Source: Fimenecus sp963590415 (GTDB lineage Bacteria > Bacillota > Clostridia > Oscillospirales > Acutalibacteraceae). From it: 64,000 bases of DNA. The position numbers were made by a program, and so were the translations under genes. The number at the start of each line of letters is the position of its first letter. Position 1 is the stretch's first letter. The notes beneath the pieces were generated by a model. It saw nothing but the letters and a program-made list of their open reading frames with translations, ran no database searches and was not told where the DNA came from. The DNA lies in the NCBI GenBank assembly GCA_963590415.1, contig CAVAPB010000002.1:40949-104948 (forward strand). The letters run 5' to 3'. Positions 33,289-42,183 of the stretch are shown piece by piece.

Positions 33289-33316
33289 TGAACGGAAGTT
33301 TCGCAAATGATATAAT
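33288..33316 (+). promoter_or_regulatory. Promoter of the MFS - nucleotidase - GNAT operon
   Basis: TTGAAC (33288-33293), 17 bp, TATAAT (33311-33316). Confidence 0.8.
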
Positions 33317-33351
33317 AAACTTATTCCAATCAATATTAACGGAGAAGTAAT

Positions 33352-34533
33352 ATGGTTTCTATTCTTGTACTGATTTATATAGTGTTCATTTCATTGGGAC
33401 TTCCCGACAGCGTTTTCGGCGTTGCGTGGCCCGTTGTTCACAATGAATTCGGTATTGCCGAGTCGTTTGCCTCAATTTACAGTATCGTTACGGGTCTTTG
33501 CTCGGGCGGTGCGAGCTTTGTTGCGGGAGTTGTGCTTCGTAAATTCGGTACGCCGAGGGTAACATTTGTGTCAATTCTTCTTACGGCAATAGGTCTTATA
33601 GGTATGAGCTTCTCCCCTAACATTTGGGTTATGATGCTTTTTGCAGTTGTTATGGGCTACGGTGCAGGCGCTATCGACACAGGTCTTAACAACTATGTTT
33701 CGCTGCATTTCAAGGCAAGGCATATGTCATGGCTTCATGCTTTTTGGGGAATAGGCGTTACATTGAGTCCTGCAATTATGTCTGCTTTTCTCGGCGGCGA
33801 ACAAGGCAACTGGAGAAACGGATACAGAGTTATTGCGATAATTCAGTTTTCCATAGCCGCAGCAGTCGGTATTATGCTTCCTAAGTGGCTGAAAAAGGAT
33901 AAGGACTCACAGCCCGAAAAGACGGAAGAAGCGGCAAAGGAAAAGCTTAAACTTTTAGAATTTAAGGGATTGATACCGAGCATACTCGCACTCGGCTTTT
34001 ACTGCTCAATGGAGTTTATAGTCGGCACTTGGGGCGCTTCCTACGCCGTAAATGTGTATTCGATAGGTGCGGATGTTGCGGCAAGATGGGTATCGGTTTA
34101 CTTCGGCGGAATTATGACGGGGCGGTTGCTTTCGGGCTTTGTTTCCGACAAATTCGGCGATAACAAAATGATAAGAATAGGCGCAGCTGCTGCGGCAACG
34201 GGAATAATCATATTGCTTTTGCCCATAGGCAGCAAGGCTCTGATAGGGCTGTTCTTTATCGGCGTGGGCTTCGGTCCCGTATTCCCGAGCGTTTTGCACG
34301 CAGTCCCCTCAAGGTTCGGCAAAAAGTTCTCGGCAGACCTGACGGGCTTTCATATGGGTGGTGCGTATGCCGTCGGCTTTGCGTTTCAGTTAAGCCTCGG
34401 ATATGCCGCAACGGGCACAACCTTCAAAATCGTTCCCTATGTTTTGGCGGCGCTTTTGTGTCTTATGGTAATTGCAAACGAAACAGCAATAAAGGAATCC
34501 GCAAAGAACATTGAAACGGAGGAACTTCAATGA
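33352..34533 (+). CDS. MFS transporter
   Basis: Major facilitator superfamily permease of 393 residues with 12 predicted helices. The N-half has LGLPDSVFGVAWPVVHNEFG and the C-half YFGGIMTGRLLSGFVSDKFGD, the motif-A-like loop between helices 8 and 9. The overall look is of the FucP/YbjJ-type sugar or metabolite group, but no substrate can be assigned. GGAG lies before the ATG. Its last codons overlap the nucleotidase start by 4 bp (ATGA), so the genes are coupled. Confidence 0.88.
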   Translation: MVSILVLIYIVFISLGLPDSVFGVAWPVVHNEFGIAESFASIYSIVTGLCSGGASFVAGVVLRKFGTPRVTFVSILLTAIGLIGMSFSPNIWVMMLFAVVMGYGAGAIDTGLNNYVSLHFKARHMSWLHAFWGIGVTLSPAIMSAFLGGEQGNWRNGYRVIAIIQFSIAAAVGIMLPKWLKKDKDSQPEKTEEAAKEKLKLLEFKGLIPSILALGFYCSMEFIVGTWGASYAVNVYSIGADVAARWVSVYFGGIMTGRLLSGFVSDKFGDNKMIRIGAAAAATGIIILLLPIGSKALIGLFFIGVGFGPVFPSVLHAVPSRFGKKFSADLTGFHMGGAYAVGFAFQLSLGYAATGTTFKIVPYVLAALLCLMVIANETAIKESAKNIETEELQ

Positions 34534-35087
34534 ATATAGCCATTGATATTGACGACACACTCACAAACTCGTTTGACTACTTTCAGCCGTTTGTGGCAGA
34601 ATTTTTCAACGCCGATTCGGAGGAGCTTAAAGAGAAAAATATTTCTTACGGCAATCTGCCCGACGAATGGAAAAGCCGTGAGCTTGAATTCTGCAAAAAG
34701 TATTACGACCGTACTGCCGCACTCACGCCTTTCAAGCCCGACGCAAAAAGCAGTGTCGACGCTCTTAAAAATGCGGGACACAGAATTATAATAATCACTG
34801 GCAGAACAAATGCATTCTACCAAGACCCGTACAAAACAACCCGTGAAGAGCTTGAAAACGGAAATATCGCCTATGACAGGCTGATATGCACGCTTGACAA
34901 GGACAAAGCTTGCAAAGATGAGCGTATAGATATTTTAATTGACGATATGCCAAAAAACTGCCTTTCAGCCGAAAAAGCAGGCGTAAAAGCAATACTTTTT
35001 ACAAGTAAAGCTAACAGAGATATCCCAACTTCTCTTACCCGTGCTGACAACTGGAAACAAGTGTTGAAAATTATAAGAGAAAAATAA
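34530..35087 (+). CDS. 5'(3')-deoxyribonucleotidase-like HAD hydrolase
   Basis: HAD-superfamily phosphatase of the 5' nucleotidase (NT5C/YqfW) group, 185 residues. Motif I IDIDDTLTNS at 5-14 supplies nucleophile D6 and acid D8; motif II is IIIITGR near residue 90; motif III lies around KACKDERIDILIDDMPKN with the metal-binding D-D. It is coupled to the MFS gene by a 4-bp overlap and is followed 3 nt later by a GNAT gene. Substrate within the family varies from dNMPs to other small phosphates. Confidence 0.82.
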   Translation: MNIAIDIDDTLTNSFDYFQPFVAEFFNADSEELKEKNISYGNLPDEWKSRELEFCKKYYDRTAALTPFKPDAKSSVDALKNAGHRIIIITGRTNAFYQDPYKTTREELENGNIAYDRLICTLDKDKACKDERIDILIDDMPKNCLSAEKAGVKAILFTSKANRDIPTSLTRADNWKQVLKIIREK

Positions 35088-35090
35088 AAT

Positions 35091-35657
35091 ATGAAAAATG
35101 CTTTTATCAGAAAATATTTTTTATCCGACAGAGAAAATGTCAGAAATATCTGTATTAAAACTGCCGACGCTTCATTTAAGAAAAACAAGCGTATACTAAA
35201 GTGCGTTCCGATAATATATAACGATTATTTTACCGAGCAGGAGCCCGACAACATATTTGTGCTCGACGACGGTAACGGCAAAGCGGTCGGATATATACTT
35301 TGCAGCGCCGATTTTGAAAAGTTTGTTAAAAACAACAGGAAAATTTACTTAAAACGCCTTTTGAAAACGCATTTACCATCCGCCGCCGTCTTGTTGATAT
35401 ATATTTATCAGCTGAAGAGAATTAAGGAAAATTCCGTCCATCTGCATATTGACATCCTGCCCGAATTTCAACACGCAGGCTTCGGAACAGAGCTTATCGA
35501 CACTCTTTGCGAACATCTGAAGGAAAAAGGACACACTTGCCTTTCCGTTTGCGGAATAAGCAGAAGCTCGGGCGCTTACGGATTTTACATAAAATGCGGT
35601 TTTCACGAAATTCACTGCTATGGTGCAGATACCGTTTCGCTTTCAAAAAAATTATAA
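35091..35657 (+). CDS. GNAT family N-acetyltransferase
   Basis: Acetyltransferase of 188 residues. The acetyl-CoA site is in the C-terminal half: VHLHIDILPEFQHAGFGTEL, with Q-x-x-G-x-G at about 127-132, followed by the ISRSSGAYGFYIKCGF end typical of GNATs. It begins 3 nt after the nucleotidase stop, third in the operon. No terminator is seen before the glnN promoter, so its transcript may run into the glnN leader. Confidence 0.82.
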   Translation: MKNAFIRKYFLSDRENVRNICIKTADASFKKNKRILKCVPIIYNDYFTEQEPDNIFVLDDGNGKAVGYILCSADFEKFVKNNRKIYLKRLLKTHLPSAAVLLIYIYQLKRIKENSVHLHIDILPEFQHAGFGTELIDTLCEHLKEKGHTCLSVCGISRSSGAYGFYIKCGFHEIHCYGADTVSLSKKL

Positions 35658-35674
35658 AAAAAGAAAAATAATTC

Positions 35675-35703
35675 TTGACAACGCTTTTTCACGGTAGTAT
35701 AAT
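35675..35703 (+). promoter_or_regulatory. Promoter of the glutamine synthetase gene
   Basis: Perfect TTGACA (35675-35680), 17 bp, TATAAT (35698-35703). The transcript should begin near 35710, giving a 140-nt structured leader. Confidence 0.9.
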
Positions 35704-35720
35704 TTCTTGCATAAAGACAA

Positions 35721-35765
35721 GGGCGTCTTTAAGTCTTAGGGCTTGAAGATGCCCTATCTCTATTT
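35721..35765 (+). terminator. First attenuator hairpin in the glnN leader
   Basis: Fifteen consecutive pairs (35721-35735 with 35740-35754, including some G-T) close a TTAG loop, followed by TATCTCTATTTTT. Confidence 0.75.
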
Positions 35766-35779
35766 TTACCATACCTGAC

Positions 35780-35829
35780 AAGGCAACGGCGCCCAAGCAA
35801 GTTTCAACGGCGCAGTTGCCTTTATTTTT
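35780..35829 (+). terminator. Second attenuator hairpin in the glnN leader
   Basis: AAGGCAAC pairs with GTTGCCTT, then one mismatch, then GCGCC with GGCGC, around a 15-nt loop. T-rich TTATTTTT follows. It ends 20 nt before the glnN start. Confidence 0.85.
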
Positions 35830-35849
35830 ATCAGAAAAGAGGAATTTTT

Positions 35850-37946
35850 ATGAAAACCGTACCCGAATACTTTGGATGTAAGGTCTTTGACGACAGAGTG
35901 ATGAAAGCAAACCTCTCAGCCAATGTTTATACATCGCTTAAAAAGACCATTGACGAAGGCGCGCAGCTTGACATTACGGTAGCAAATGCCGTTGCAACGG
36001 CTATGAAAGATTGGGCGGTTGCCAACGGAGCAACCCACTATACACACTGGTTCCAGCCTTTGACGGGTATTACGGCAGAAAAGCACGACAGCTTTATTTC
36101 TCCGTCTCCCGACGGCGGAGTTATTATGGAATTTTCAGGCAAGGAGCTTATTAAGGGTGAGCCAGATGCTTCGTCTTTCCCCTCCGGCGGCTTGAGAGCA
36201 ACATTCGAAGCAAGAGGCTATACTGCTTGGGACCCCACTTCATATGCATTTATCAAAGGTAAAACTCTTTGTATTCCGACTGCTTTCTGCTCATACGGCG
36301 GCGAAGCACTTGACAAGAAAACTCCTCTTTTGAGGTCAATGGAAGCGCTCAATGTACAGGCGTTGAGAATACTCAAGCTCTTTGGTCACGATGATGTTAA
36401 ATGCGTCAGAACATCTGTAGGTCCGGAGCAGGAATATTTCCTTATTACAAAGGAAATGTATGACAAGCGCCCCGATCTCCGATTTACCGGAAGAACTCTT
36501 TTCGGAACAAAGCCTCCGAAAGGTCAGGAATTGGACGATCACTACTTCGGCGTTATCAAGCCAAAGGTTGCGGAGTTTATGGAGGACCTTAACGACGAGC
36601 TTTGGAAGCTCGGTATTCTCGCAAAAACGGAGCATAACGAGGTTGCTCCCGCTCAGCACGAGCTGGCTCCGATATATTCGACAACAAACATCGCAACCGA
36701 CCACAACCAGATTACAATGGAGATTATGCAGAAGGTTGCTGCAAAGCACGGACTTGTTTGTCTGCTTCACGAAAAGCCGTTTGCGGGTGTAAACGGAAGC
36801 GGAAAGCACAACAACTGGTCAATTTCAACCGATACGGGCGTTAACCTTCTCTCTCCCGGAGATACACCGTATGAGAATGCACAGTTCCTTATCTTCCTTT
36901 GTGCGGTCATCAAAGCAGTTGACGATTATCAGGATCTTCTGAGACTTTCGGTTGCGACTGCCGGCAACGACCACCGTCTCGGCGCTAACGAGGCTCCCCC
37001 TGCTGTTATTTCAATGTTCCTCGGCGATGAATTAAACGCTGTTCTTGAAGCCATTGAAAACGATACACCCTATGAGGGTACAAAGAAAACAAAAATGAAG
37101 CTCGGCGTTGACGTTCTCCCGAAATTTAACAGAGATACGACCGACCGTAACCGTACATCGCCTTTCGCATTCACAGGCAACAAATTTGAATTCCGTATGC
37201 TCGGCTCTTCAAACAGCATTGCTTGCGCCAACATAATGCTTAACAGCGCGGTTGCCGAAAGCCTGAAAATCTATGCGGACAGGCTTGAAAATGCCGACGA
37301 CTTTGAAGAAAAGCTTCACGAGATGATTCGCAAGACAATTAAAGACCATAAGCGTATTATCTTTAACGGAAACGGTTATGACGACGCTTGGATTAAAGAA
37401 GCTACCGAAAAGAGAGGTCTTCTCAATCTCAGAACCACTCCCGACGCAATGCCCCATCTTCTCGACAAGAAAAATGTCGATATGCTGACTTCACATAAGG
37501 TGTTCACGGTTGCAGAGCTCAACTCAAGATATGAAATCATGCTTGAAAATTACTGCAAGGCGGTTTCGATTGAAGCTTCTACAATGATTGAGATGTCAAA
37601 GACGGAAATTTCTCCCGCAATCGCAAGCTACACAGCTGAGCTTGCAAAGGCTGTTAAAAACAAGAAGCTTGCAGATGCATCCATTCCCTGCACATACGAA
37701 ATCGGCGTAGCTAAGAAGCTTTCAACTCTCAACGACGGTATTGCCGTTAAAACCGATGAGCTTGAAAAAATTCTTGCTTCACTTTCGGATTATACTGACA
37801 TCGGAAAAGAGTCTGCCGCTATTCGCGACGAGCTTTTGCCGAAAATGGATGATGTCCGTGCGCTTTGCGATGAGGCAGAAACAATCACTGCGAAAGAATT
37901 TTGGCCTTATCCCTCATATGGGGACTTGCTTTTTGGCGTAAAATAA
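35850..37946 (+). CDS. glnN: Glutamine synthetase type III
   Basis: Makes glutamine from glutamate, ammonia and ATP. Type III enzymes are about 700 residues; this one is 698. It starts MKTVPEYFGCKVFDDRVM, has the type III block GATHYTHWFQPLTGITAEKHDSF, the catalytic NEVAPAQHELAPIY and FAGVNGSGKHNNWS loops, and a C-terminal helical extension. It has its own strong promoter and an RNA leader with two terminator hairpins, so synthesis is probably tuned to nitrogen supply. Downstream lie purF, pyrG and carAB, all glutamine-consuming. Confidence 0.97.
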   Translation: MKTVPEYFGCKVFDDRVMKANLSANVYTSLKKTIDEGAQLDITVANAVATAMKDWAVANGATHYTHWFQPLTGITAEKHDSFISPSPDGGVIMEFSGKELIKGEPDASSFPSGGLRATFEARGYTAWDPTSYAFIKGKTLCIPTAFCSYGGEALDKKTPLLRSMEALNVQALRILKLFGHDDVKCVRTSVGPEQEYFLITKEMYDKRPDLRFTGRTLFGTKPPKGQELDDHYFGVIKPKVAEFMEDLNDELWKLGILAKTEHNEVAPAQHELAPIYSTTNIATDHNQITMEIMQKVAAKHGLVCLLHEKPFAGVNGSGKHNNWSISTDTGVNLLSPGDTPYENAQFLIFLCAVIKAVDDYQDLLRLSVATAGNDHRLGANEAPPAVISMFLGDELNAVLEAIENDTPYEGTKKTKMKLGVDVLPKFNRDTTDRNRTSPFAFTGNKFEFRMLGSSNSIACANIMLNSAVAESLKIYADRLENADDFEEKLHEMIRKTIKDHKRIIFNGNGYDDAWIKEATEKRGLLNLRTTPDAMPHLLDKKNVDMLTSHKVFTVAELNSRYEIMLENYCKAVSIEASTMIEMSKTEISPAIASYTAELAKAVKNKKLADASIPCTYEIGVAKKLSTLNDGIAVKTDELEKILASLSDYTDIGKESAAIRDELLPKMDDVRALCDEAETITAKEFWPYPSYGDLLFGVK

Positions 37947-37971
37947 ACTAAAATAAATAAATAAAAAAACA

Positions 37972-38005
37972 TTTCGGATTCCCGTATTTTTACGGGGGTC
38001 CGAAA
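37972..38005 (+). other. Long hairpin between glnN and purF
   Basis: Arms of 15 bp (37972-37986 and 37991-38005, two G-T pairs) with a TTTT loop. No T tract follows on the plus strand, so it is not a standard terminator of glnN; on the other strand it is followed by TTTTTTTAT. It might stabilise the glnN 3' end or be an RNA-processing point. Confidence 0.6.
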
Positions 38006-38029
38006 TTGCGGTATAGAAAGCGGTTTTTT

Positions 38030-39460
38030 ATGTTCAACACCTTACATGAAGAATGCGGCGTTTTCGGGGTTTATTCCCCGATTGTATCTGACGTCGCAAG
38101 GACAACCTATTACGGTCTTTACGCCTTACAGCACCGAGGTCAGGAAAGTGCAGGAATTGTTGTAAACGATGACGGCGTGTTTTCAGTAAAAAAATCACTC
38201 GGCTTGGTTTCAGACGCCTTTTCTCAGGAGGACTTAGACTCTCTCGGGCAAGGCAATATCGCTGTCGGTCATGTCCGTTATGCCACAACAGGCAGCGACA
38301 GCTCAGAAAACATACAGCCTATTGTTGTAAACCACAACAAGGGCAAAATGGCACTCTCTCATAACGGCAATCTTACAAATTCCTTTGAATTAAGAGAAAT
38401 GCTTGAAGAAAAAGGAGCTATCTTCCACGCAACATCCGATACGGAGGTTATTGCATATATCATAGTTCAGCAAAGGCTTCAATGCGGTTCAATAGAACAG
38501 GCGGTAGCCTCATCAATGGACATTATCAAGGGCGCATATTCCCTTGTTATCTCGTCGCCTTCAAAGCTCATAGCAGTCAGAGACCCCAACGGCTTCCGTC
38601 CTTTATGCTACGGCAAAATGCAGGATGGCTCAATAGTTTTCGCTTCAGAGAGCTGTGCTCTCGATGCGGTAAACGCAAAACATATCAGAGATTTACTTCC
38701 CGGTGAAATTGCTATTGTCGAAAACGGCAAAATCCATTTTGACATGTCACATTGCAATTTAACACCGAGAAGTCTTTGTGTGTTTGAATACATTTATTTT
38801 GCACGCCCCGACTCGGTTATAGACGGTGTGAGCGTATCTCTTGCCCGTCAGCAGGCAGGACGGTTTCTTGCCAAGGCTTATCCCGTTGATGCAGACATTG
38901 TGGTAGGCGTGCCTGATTCCGGACTTGAAGCGGCGCTCGGATATTCCGCAGAATCCGGAATACCGTATAATATCGGATTTACAAAGAACAAGTATATAGG
39001 TCGTACCTTTATCGCACCCGAACAGAGTTCGAGAGAAAAAGGCGTTAATATAAAATTAAATCCTATCAAAGAAATAGTAAAAGGTAAAAAAATAGTCCTT
39101 GTTGACGACTCTATCGTCAGAGGTACAACAAGCCGACGAATTGTCGATCTGCTGTGGGAAGCAGGAGCAAAAGAAATACATATGCGTATAAGCGCTCCCC
39201 CTTTTATTTCTGCCTGCTATTACGGCACCGACATCGACAATGCAAATGGACTTATTGCAAACGAGCATTCGGTTGAAGAAATTGCCGATATAATCGGCGT
39301 TACCTCGCTCGGTTACCTGCGTATGGAGGATGTACGGCTTCTTACAGGAAAGGATAGGGGCTTCTGTACCGCATGCTTTGACGGTAAATATCCAGTATGT
39401 CCGTCCGAGCATTCCGAAAAATCAAGATTTGAAAATAAAATCAGTGAAAGCAAGAAATAA
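38030..39460 (+). CDS. purF: Amidophosphoribosyltransferase
   Basis: First committed enzyme of purine synthesis: moves the glutamine amide to PRPP. From the ATG at 38030 it is 476 residues. It opens MFNTLHEECGVFGVY; the Cys at position 9 is the glutaminase nucleophile and the preceding eight residues look like the propeptide removed in Gram-positive PurF. The glutaminase domain has LQHRGQESAG and SHNGNL; the PRPP-binding loop IVLVDDSIVRGTTSRRI is near residue 355. C-terminal cysteines (GFCTACFDG) fit the 4Fe-4S-containing B. subtilis type. Only 85 bp separate it from glnN, with a hairpin between. Confidence 0.96.
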   Translation: MFNTLHEECGVFGVYSPIVSDVARTTYYGLYALQHRGQESAGIVVNDDGVFSVKKSLGLVSDAFSQEDLDSLGQGNIAVGHVRYATTGSDSSENIQPIVVNHNKGKMALSHNGNLTNSFELREMLEEKGAIFHATSDTEVIAYIIVQQRLQCGSIEQAVASSMDIIKGAYSLVISSPSKLIAVRDPNGFRPLCYGKMQDGSIVFASESCALDAVNAKHIRDLLPGEIAIVENGKIHFDMSHCNLTPRSLCVFEYIYFARPDSVIDGVSVSLARQQAGRFLAKAYPVDADIVVGVPDSGLEAALGYSAESGIPYNIGFTKNKYIGRTFIAPEQSSREKGVNIKLNPIKEIVKGKKIVLVDDSIVRGTTSRRIVDLLWEAGAKEIHMRISAPPFISACYYGTDIDNANGLIANEHSVEEIADIIGVTSLGYLRMEDVRLLTGKDRGFCTACFDGKYPVCPSEHSEKSRFENKISESKK

Positions 39461-39481
39461 AGAAAGGTTAGGAAGGAAATT

Positions 39482-41089
39482 ATGACAAAGTATATTTTTG
39501 TAACAGGCGGCGTTGTGTCCGGGCTCGGAAAAGGAATTACCGCTGCATCTCTCGGCAGACTTTTGAAATCAAGAGGCTTGAAGGTAGCCTCACAGAAGCT
39601 CGACCCGTATATAAATGTTGACCCGGGCACAATGAGCCCTTACCAGCACGGCGAGGTTTATGTCACGGAAGACGGTGCGGAAACAGACCTTGACCTCGGA
39701 CACTATGAGAGATTTATTGATGAGGATTTGAACAAATATTCAAACCTTACAACAGGTAAGGTTTATTGGAATGTACTCAACAAGGAGCGCCGCGGAGAAT
39801 ATCTCGGCTCTACGGTTCAGGTCATACCTCATGTTACCAATGAAATCAAAGAATTTGTATATTCTGTAGGCAAAAAAACAGGAGCGGATGTTGTTATCAC
39901 GGAAATCGGCGGCACAATCGGTGACATTGAAAGCCAGCCGTTTCTTGAAGCCGTAAGGCAGATTTCACTTGAAGTCGGAAGAGAAAACAGTCTGTTTATT
40001 CATGTAACACTCGTTCCGTTCCTCAGAGGCTCCGACGAACACAAGTCAAAGCCGACGCAGCACTCTGTCAAAGAATTGCAGGGAATGGGCATAAATCCCA
40101 ATATTATCGTTTTACGCTGCGACGAACCGCTTGAAAAATCAATTTTCCAAAAAATATCAATGTTCTGCAATGTAAAACCGGACTGCGTTATAGAAAACAT
40201 CACTCTCCCCTGCCTGTATGAAGCTCCGCTCATGCTCGAAAGCGCCGAATTCTCAAGCGTTGTATGCAGAGAACTCAATATCGACGCACCCGAAGCGGAT
40301 CTTACAGAATGGACAAATATGGTTGAACGCATAAAAGCAAGCCACGATGATGTTGAAATCGGACTTGTCGGTAAATATGTTCAGCTTCACGACGCATATC
40401 TCTCCGTTGCCGAAGCTTTAAGGCACGCAGGCTACGCTCAAAGTTCCAATGTAAACATACATTGGATTGACTCCGAAACCATTACAAAAGAAACAGCAAG
40501 CGATGTTCTCGGAAAGCTTGACGGTATCATAGTTCCCGGCGGCTTTGGCTCAAGAGGTATAGAGGGCATGATACTTGCGGCACAGTATGCAAGAGAAAAT
40601 CATGTTCCGTATTTCGGTATTTGCCTCGGTATGCAAATTGCCGTAATCGAATACGCACGCCATGTTGCAGGCATTGCCGACGCACATTCGGGCGAATTTG
40701 ACGAGCTTTGTAAAAATAAAGTTATTGACTTTATGCCCGGACAGAGCGATGATATAGATAAGGGCGGTACTCTCCGTCTCGGAGCGTATCCCTGTGACAT
40801 TCAACCCGGCACAACCATGGAAAGATGTTACAAAACAAATGAAATCTCGGAGCGCCATCGCCACAGATACGAATTCAACAACGAATACAGAGATGTTCTG
40901 ACCTCTACGGGTCTTACTCTCAGCGGACTTTCGCCCGACGGCAGACTTGTTGAAACGGTTGAGCTCACCGACAGACCTTTCTATGTCGGCGTACAGTATC
41001 ATCCCGAATTCAAGTCAAGACCCAACAAACCCCATCCGTTGTTTGAAGGCTTTGTAGGTGCGGCTCTCGAAAACAGGAGGAGCATATAA
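39482..41089 (+). CDS. pyrG: CTP synthase
   Basis: Converts UTP to CTP with glutamine as nitrogen donor. Full length at 535 residues. The N-terminal synthetase domain begins KYIFVTGGVVSGLGKGITAA with its P-loop; the C-terminal glutaminase has VPGGFGSRG, the nucleophile motif FGICLGMQ and the His-Glu pair in YHPEFKSRP. GGAAGGA precedes the ATG 21 nt after purF. Its stop overlaps the carA start by 1 nt. Many Firmicutes control pyrG by reiterative transcription from its own promoter; no such promoter is visible here, so it seems to depend on upstream transcription. Confidence 0.97.
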   Translation: MTKYIFVTGGVVSGLGKGITAASLGRLLKSRGLKVASQKLDPYINVDPGTMSPYQHGEVYVTEDGAETDLDLGHYERFIDEDLNKYSNLTTGKVYWNVLNKERRGEYLGSTVQVIPHVTNEIKEFVYSVGKKTGADVVITEIGGTIGDIESQPFLEAVRQISLEVGRENSLFIHVTLVPFLRGSDEHKSKPTQHSVKELQGMGINPNIIVLRCDEPLEKSIFQKISMFCNVKPDCVIENITLPCLYEAPLMLESAEFSSVVCRELNIDAPEADLTEWTNMVERIKASHDDVEIGLVGKYVQLHDAYLSVAEALRHAGYAQSSNVNIHWIDSETITKETASDVLGKLDGIIVPGGFGSRGIEGMILAAQYARENHVPYFGICLGMQIAVIEYARHVAGIADAHSGEFDELCKNKVIDFMPGQSDDIDKGGTLRLGAYPCDIQPGTTMERCYKTNEISERHRHRYEFNNEYRDVLTSTGLTLSGLSPDGRLVETVELTDRPFYVGVQYHPEFKSRPNKPHPLFEGFVGAALENRRSI

Positions 41090-42183
41090 TGATTCAGCAG
41101 CCCGACAGAAAAATTATTTTGGAAAACGGTTCGCAATATCTCGGAGTGGGCTTTGCAGACAAAAGCGACAAGGTGGTGGAAATCGTTTTCAACACCTCAA
41201 TGGTAGGCTATCAGGAAATACTCTCCGACCCGTCATATACCGACCAGGGCGTTGTGTTTACATATCCGCTTATCGGAAACTACGGTATGGCTGACGACGA
41301 CTACGAAACCGAAACGCCCACAGTCAGCGCCCTGATCGTCAGAGAATATAACCACGACCCGTCCAATTTCAGAAGCACTGCAACTCTTGAAGATGTTATG
41401 TTAAGATACGGCATAGCCGGCATCTCTCAAATCGACACAAGGAAGCTTACCCGTGAAATCAGAAACTTCGGCAGCTGCAAAGCACTTTTGACATCTGCCG
41501 ACACCTCGGTTGAGGACGGTTTAAAAATCCTCGCTGATACAAATATGCCGCACGACGCAGTAAGCCGTGTAAGCAGGAAAAAGATTACGCCGTACAATGT
41601 CGAAAACGCAAGATTTAATATCGTGGCTATCGACTGCGGAATGAAACAGAATATCGTAAGAGAGCTTAACAGAGTCGGCTGCAGTGTAACAGTCGTACCG
41701 TACAATACCGACAGCGAAGCAATTAAAGCGCTTTCGCCCGACGGTGTATTTATTTCAAACGGTCCCGGCGACCCCACAGATGTTCCCGAGGTTATAAACA
41801 CAATTAAAAATCTGCGCGGCTTCTGCCCGATATTCGGCATATGCCTCGGTCATCAGATAATTTCCCTCGCCTACGGAGCAAAGACATATAAGCTGAAATT
41901 CGGCCACAGAGGCGGTAACCACCCCGTAAGAAATCTTTTGACCGACAGAGTGGAAATAACCTCACAGAACCATTCCTATGCCGTTGAAACCGACAGCGTA
42001 AAGGACACGGAGCTTACCGTAACGCACATCAATCTTCTCGACAACACCGTTGAGGGCGTTGAGTGCAAAAAGGACAAGGTGTTCGGCGTGCAGTACCACC
42101 CCGAAAGCGCACCGGGTCCGCAGGACAGCGCATACCTGTTCGACAGATTTATAGCTTTAATGGAGGAAAGCCGAAATGCCTAA
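41089..42183 (+). CDS. carA: Carbamoyl-phosphate synthase small (glutaminase) subunit
   Basis: Releases ammonia from glutamine and passes it to CarB. The 364 residues comprise the CarA-specific N-terminal domain (ILENGSQYLGVGFA, FNTSMVGYQEILSDPSY) and a class I glutaminase domain with FISNGPGDP, the nucleophile motif FGICLGHQI and the closing YHPESAPGPQD. Its ATG overlaps the pyrG stop (TAATG) and its end overlaps carB by 8 bp, so all three are translationally coupled. Confidence 0.97.
   Translation: MIQQPDRKIILENGSQYLGVGFADKSDKVVEIVFNTSMVGYQEILSDPSYTDQGVVFTYPLIGNYGMADDDYETETPTVSALIVREYNHDPSNFRSTATLEDVMLRYGIAGISQIDTRKLTREIRNFGSCKALLTSADTSVEDGLKILADTNMPHDAVSRVSRKKITPYNVENARFNIVAIDCGMKQNIVRELNRVGCSVTVVPYNTDSEAIKALSPDGVFISNGPGDPTDVPEVINTIKNLRGFCPIFGICLGHQIISLAYGAKTYKLKFGHRGGNHPVRNLLTDRVEITSQNHSYAVETDSVKDTELTVTHINLLDNTVEGVECKKDKVFGVQYHPESAPGPQDSAYLFDRFIALMEESRNA

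Larger units (their letters stand above)
35710..35849 (+). promoter_or_regulatory. Structured attenuator leader of glnN, ANTAR-like
   Basis: Within 140 nt lie two terminator-like hairpins (35721-35754 and 35780-35822, each followed by T-rich sequence). Two short hairpins with six-base loops would compete with them: TAAAGAC-AAGGGC-GTCTTTA at 35712-35731, overlapping the 5' arm of the first, and GGC-AACGGC-GCC at 35782-35793, overlapping the 5' arm of the second. Both loops have A at position 1 and G at position 4, the ANTAR-recognition pattern known for nitrogen genes in Firmicutes. The second stem is short, so the assignment is tentative; attenuation of some kind is well supported. Confidence 0.65.

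Noticed and set aside
35710..35849. Glutamine riboswitch (glnA or Downstream-peptide motif) before glnN
   Set aside because: The conserved core bases of those motifs were not found; the hexaloop attenuator reading fits better.
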